NCBI GenBank assembly: GCA_008931825.1
Contig: QXVZ01000125.1
Coordinates: forward strand, 1 to 20,707
Direction: 5' to 3'
DNA: 20,707 bases
DNA from: Phallusia fumigata
Lineage: Eukaryota > Chordata > Ascidiacea > Phlebobranchia > Ascidiidae
Part shown: positions 18,547-20,707 of the stretch, in pieces
Layout of the letters: each line of letters opens with the position of its first letter
How positions within the stretch are numbered: position 1 is the stretch's first letter
Notes under the pieces: generated by a model
The model's database searches: none
Seen by the model: the letters and a program-made list of their open reading frames with translations, nothing else
What the model was told of the DNA's origin: nothing
Program-made: the position numbers and the translations under genes

Positions 18547-19270
18547 TCCACAATGTCGGTATAGGATTGAACGGCATGTGCACAAATCTGTAAATAACTT
18601 GGATCAAGACTTCCAAAAAGTCGTCATGGTACACCATAGACCAAATTCCTGAATCGGCCTTATTACCTTTTTATACTGGATTTGTGCCTAGTTTTAAAGG
18701 AAATCCCTAAAGGCATATAGCAAACTTGAAACGCTCTTAAACAATACAAAGGGGATTAAACCGTATAATCTTTTTCTTTCTTTCTTCCAATGGTTTGAAT
18801 CCCACTATATGGGATCGCCGATGCGGATTTTCCGTCTCCAACTTGCTCTTCCTTTGATTCATTGTCTTGTTCACCGATCACGGAACTGATAGCAAATTTT
18901 CTTGTGAGAACGATCATACAACTAAAACAAAGTCAAATCGATATATGTCTGCCTCATTAAAGAACAGAGTTTTTACCTGTAGTATTGATTAGGTTTTTGG
19001 ATTGACTGACAAAAAGAATAATCAGAAATATAGGTACCCACGTTTTTTTCACCATCAATATAAGCTAAGGTGTAACACCAAAAGATAAATTATGTTGCCA
19101 CAATCGCTGTTACACCTTGCAATATCAAAAGTCGTCCGAATTCAGGCTAACGTTGAAATTTCCGATGTGGCACATTGTGTCACCTCTTGTTAACCCACCG
19201 TTTGACATGATTTTCCCGGTGGTTTCAGCAATCACTGTTTGTATTCGTTTGGCGGGGACTAATATGCCTT
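18547..19270. other. Non-coding, with inverted T-box-like half-sites
   Basis: No exon recognised. A CTTT microsatellite lies near 18773-18787. AAGGTGTAACA (19067-19077) and its exact complement TGTTACACCTT (19108-19118) form an 11-bp inverted repeat. Confidence 0.5.
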
Positions 19271-19281
19271 GGCCACCTTAG

Positions 19282-19554
19282 AAAATCTTTTTCCGAGTAA
19301 TTGGACTCTTAACCTGGATGTTGCTCTGTGCATTGGATGCACGTATTTTAACGCAATTCGACCAAGGAAAAACATGTGGAAATCGGGTGGGGTCATCCAT
19401 GATGGCGTGACGCTTGGATGCGGGTGTTTTGTGAAAGTCAAAGGTCAAGAGAACATACTTCCTGGGTCAAGATTGTGGGCGAAAAAGGAATGAAAAAAGT
19501 TAACTTATTTCCCTTTTTCTGTTGATGTAACTGGGTAAATCGTCATGAAATAAA
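19282..19554 (+). CDS. Candidate terminal exon with 3' UTR and poly(A) signal
   Basis: After an acceptor (CCTTGGCCACCTTAG) the frame runs about 70 codons to TGA at 19491-19493, including NLDVALCIGCTYFNAIRPRK and DGVTLGCGCFVKVKG. AATAAA follows at 19549-19554, 56 nt after the stop. Acceptor, open frame, stop and poly(A) signal in the right order suggest the 3' end of a plus-strand gene. The protein is not recognised and its upstream exons were not found. The opposite strand is also open over part of this (19259-19441). Confidence 0.35.
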
Positions 19555-19882
19555 TCAAGTATAACGGACAGAGACTGTTTCGGATTGTTTCGGATAGTTA
19601 CAAGTTAACTCTTACTAAAGAGATATCTAAATTTTTTTGACAATTTACTATATATTTTGATTTCATTAAAAATGGATGAAATAACATTTTAGTCCCTTCC
19701 CCTTTATGAATTCTGGAAGTTTTTTGACTCAAGTGTTTTAAGCATGTTACACAAAGCATGAACATGAAATTTTTAAACGCTTGACATTTGTACATATTCT
19801 TAACTGGCGTTAAACTACATCACGCAAGATATCCTAATCTAATGCCACGCGCCAACACAGATACATCAATCAGTCGCGAATT

Positions 19883-20059
19883 TCAAACCGCAGGCGGCCG
19901 ATTCTGTGGCCCTGACTTTTTGACCTCCTGGGGCTTGCCAAATGCCACAAGCATCTTGCCTTGGCCACGGTTGGTGCCAAACTCCAGGCTGTCGCACGCA
20001 AATCGGTCGTTACGGGTGATTATCACGCATAATCGGAATAAACAAACGTTTTTTGAGTG
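19883..20059 (-). CDS. Candidate coding segment downstream of the previous one, minus strand
   Basis: It is open for 58 codons in a different frame from 20068-20305 and ends in TGA at 19883. It contains RNDRFACDSLEFGTNRGQGK and MLVAFGKPQEVKKSGPQNRP, again with protein-like codon use. The frame change and short gap (about 10 nt closed in both frames) suggest either a decayed gene, an intron without an obvious acceptor, or chance. No family recognised. Confidence 0.3.
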   Translation of the reverse strand, partial: HSKNVCLFRLCVIITRNDRFACDSLEFGTNRGQGKMLVAFGKPQEVKKSGPQNRPPAV

Positions 20060-20067
20060 TCACGATA

Positions 20068-20305
20068 TCACAAACGATGACTCGGGGCCCATTTGGCCCC
20101 CAATTTTGCCACACGTTTACTGAAGGTCGCCGCTGAGGCTTCAACACGTTTTCCGGGTCCTGAAATGCGTGCCTCAGGTTTAGGAGGCTTCTTGGATGTG
20201 GCATACGTCTCTAGGCTAACGAGCTGCAGCGTCAGCGTGAACTTTTGTCCTGTAGCATGAGCGCGTGACGAATCATCAAAGCCGTGTGGATTTTTGCACT
20301 TGGAC
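20068..20305 (-). CDS. Candidate coding exon, basic protein segment, minus strand
   Basis: An acceptor (AATTAACGTTTTAG) is followed by one base and 78 open codons ending in TGA at 20068. The segment reads SKCKNPHGFDDSSRAHATGQ, KFTLTLQLVSLETYATSKKP, PKPEARISGPGKRVEASAAT, FSKRVAKLGAKWAPSHRL. Composition is strongly protein-like, with a beta-strand-like KFTLTLQL followed by a Lys/Pro-rich part. I do not recognise the family. Two other minus frames and a plus frame (19788-20123) overlap. Its strand is opposite to the exon at 20558. Confidence 0.35.
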
Positions 20306-20557
20306 CTAAAACGTTAATTTTCTAAATCGGCGCCATTTCCTTTTGTGTCATGATTTCAAATTCACGCACAGAACATCTGTCAACAGGAAAACTATATTTT
20401 TTATGTACACAATGGCGCATACGTGTAGTCAGCACATGTGACCTTTTCTCATTGAATCAATAGGACTTTTGACTTTGCATTGCCTTTGGTTGCCCCACTC
20501 TACCCTTAAATTTTCAAACGCACACTGTAGAAGATTAACCTTGATATTTTTTTACAG
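20306..20557. other. Non-coding, likely intron of the right-edge gene
   Basis: AT-rich sequence between the minus-strand ORF and the plus-strand exon acceptor. Nothing else recognised. Confidence 0.4.
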
Positions 20558-20615
20558 GCCCAAAGGCTGGATGAGAAACAGTTATACACGGACAACAATA
20601 TGAACGAAAATGAAG
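20558..20615 (+). CDS. Internal coding exon of a plus-strand gene leaving the window
   Basis: The signals are close to ideal: a T-rich tract ending TTGATATTTTTTTACAG, 58 nt, then GAAG|GTACGA. Only one frame is open, reading AQRLDEKQLYTDNNMNENE with one base left over (phase 1). The peptide is acidic and polar. It is too short to assign to a family. The gene must continue to the right, and its upstream exons are not identified; the CpG-rich 5' exon at 11837-11959 is one speculative source. Confidence 0.5.
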
Positions 20616-20707
20616 GTACGATTCCGTTGGCTATTGTTTGTAGCATATAAGTAAGGGGTCGACGATCTTTAACAATTAAGCCCTTTTCTACCAAATCATA
20701 ACCAACC

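Noticed and set aside
18760-18830. Possible tRNA or SINE from GGTTTGAATCC next to a CTTT repeat
   Set aside because: The B-box is imperfect and no A box or cloverleaf pairing is visible upstream.

Overview
This is eukaryotic (animal) genomic DNA, not bacterial. It is AT-rich and gene-poor in long ORFs. The recognisable coding sequence is split by introns with GT-AG borders, and there is a hAT-type MITE. The assembly holds near-identical duplicated blocks separated by single 'n' characters. The few-percent differences between these blocks look like uncollapsed alleles of a very polymorphic invertebrate. A tunicate such as Ciona would fit (polymorphism, short 5' leaders after an acceptor AG, poly(A) signals close to stops), but nothing here proves the species.

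The one securely identified gene is a MOB3 (MOB kinase activator 3, MOBKL2 type) orthologue on the minus strand. Four coding exons lie between 5516 and 3673, with matching phases at every junction. They encode 177 residues from the start Met through the second zinc-ligand histidine pair; the last roughly 40 residues were not found and probably lie beyond the left edge.

Layout: 12-270 hAT-like MITE; 467-2352 a probable misplaced allelic copy of 7923-9838, set inside a 110-nt duplicated flank; 2354-5534 MOB3; 5535-7507 upstream region with one possible two-exon microgene on the plus strand; 7508-7952 two 222-nt copies around an 'n'; 7923-9838 the better-placed copy of the block, with a TATA-like box and a spliced-looking exon; 9839-10592 no clear gene; 10593-12389 two allelic copies of a CpG-rich promoter-like region with a 5' exon ending in a GTAAGA donor; 12390-20707 mostly non-coding sequence with scattered exon-like ORFs, palindromes and regulatory motifs (tandem Grainyhead-type sites, CRE and E-box palindromes, inverted T-box half-sites), and a possible hammerhead-like motif. 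Near the right edge a short internal exon with excellent splice sites (20558-20615) shows that a plus-strand gene runs out of the window.

Apart from MOB3 no gene product could be named. The remaining coding calls rest on splice signals, open frames and poly(A) signals and are given with low confidence. No operon, CRISPR array, intact tRNA or rRNA gene was seen.
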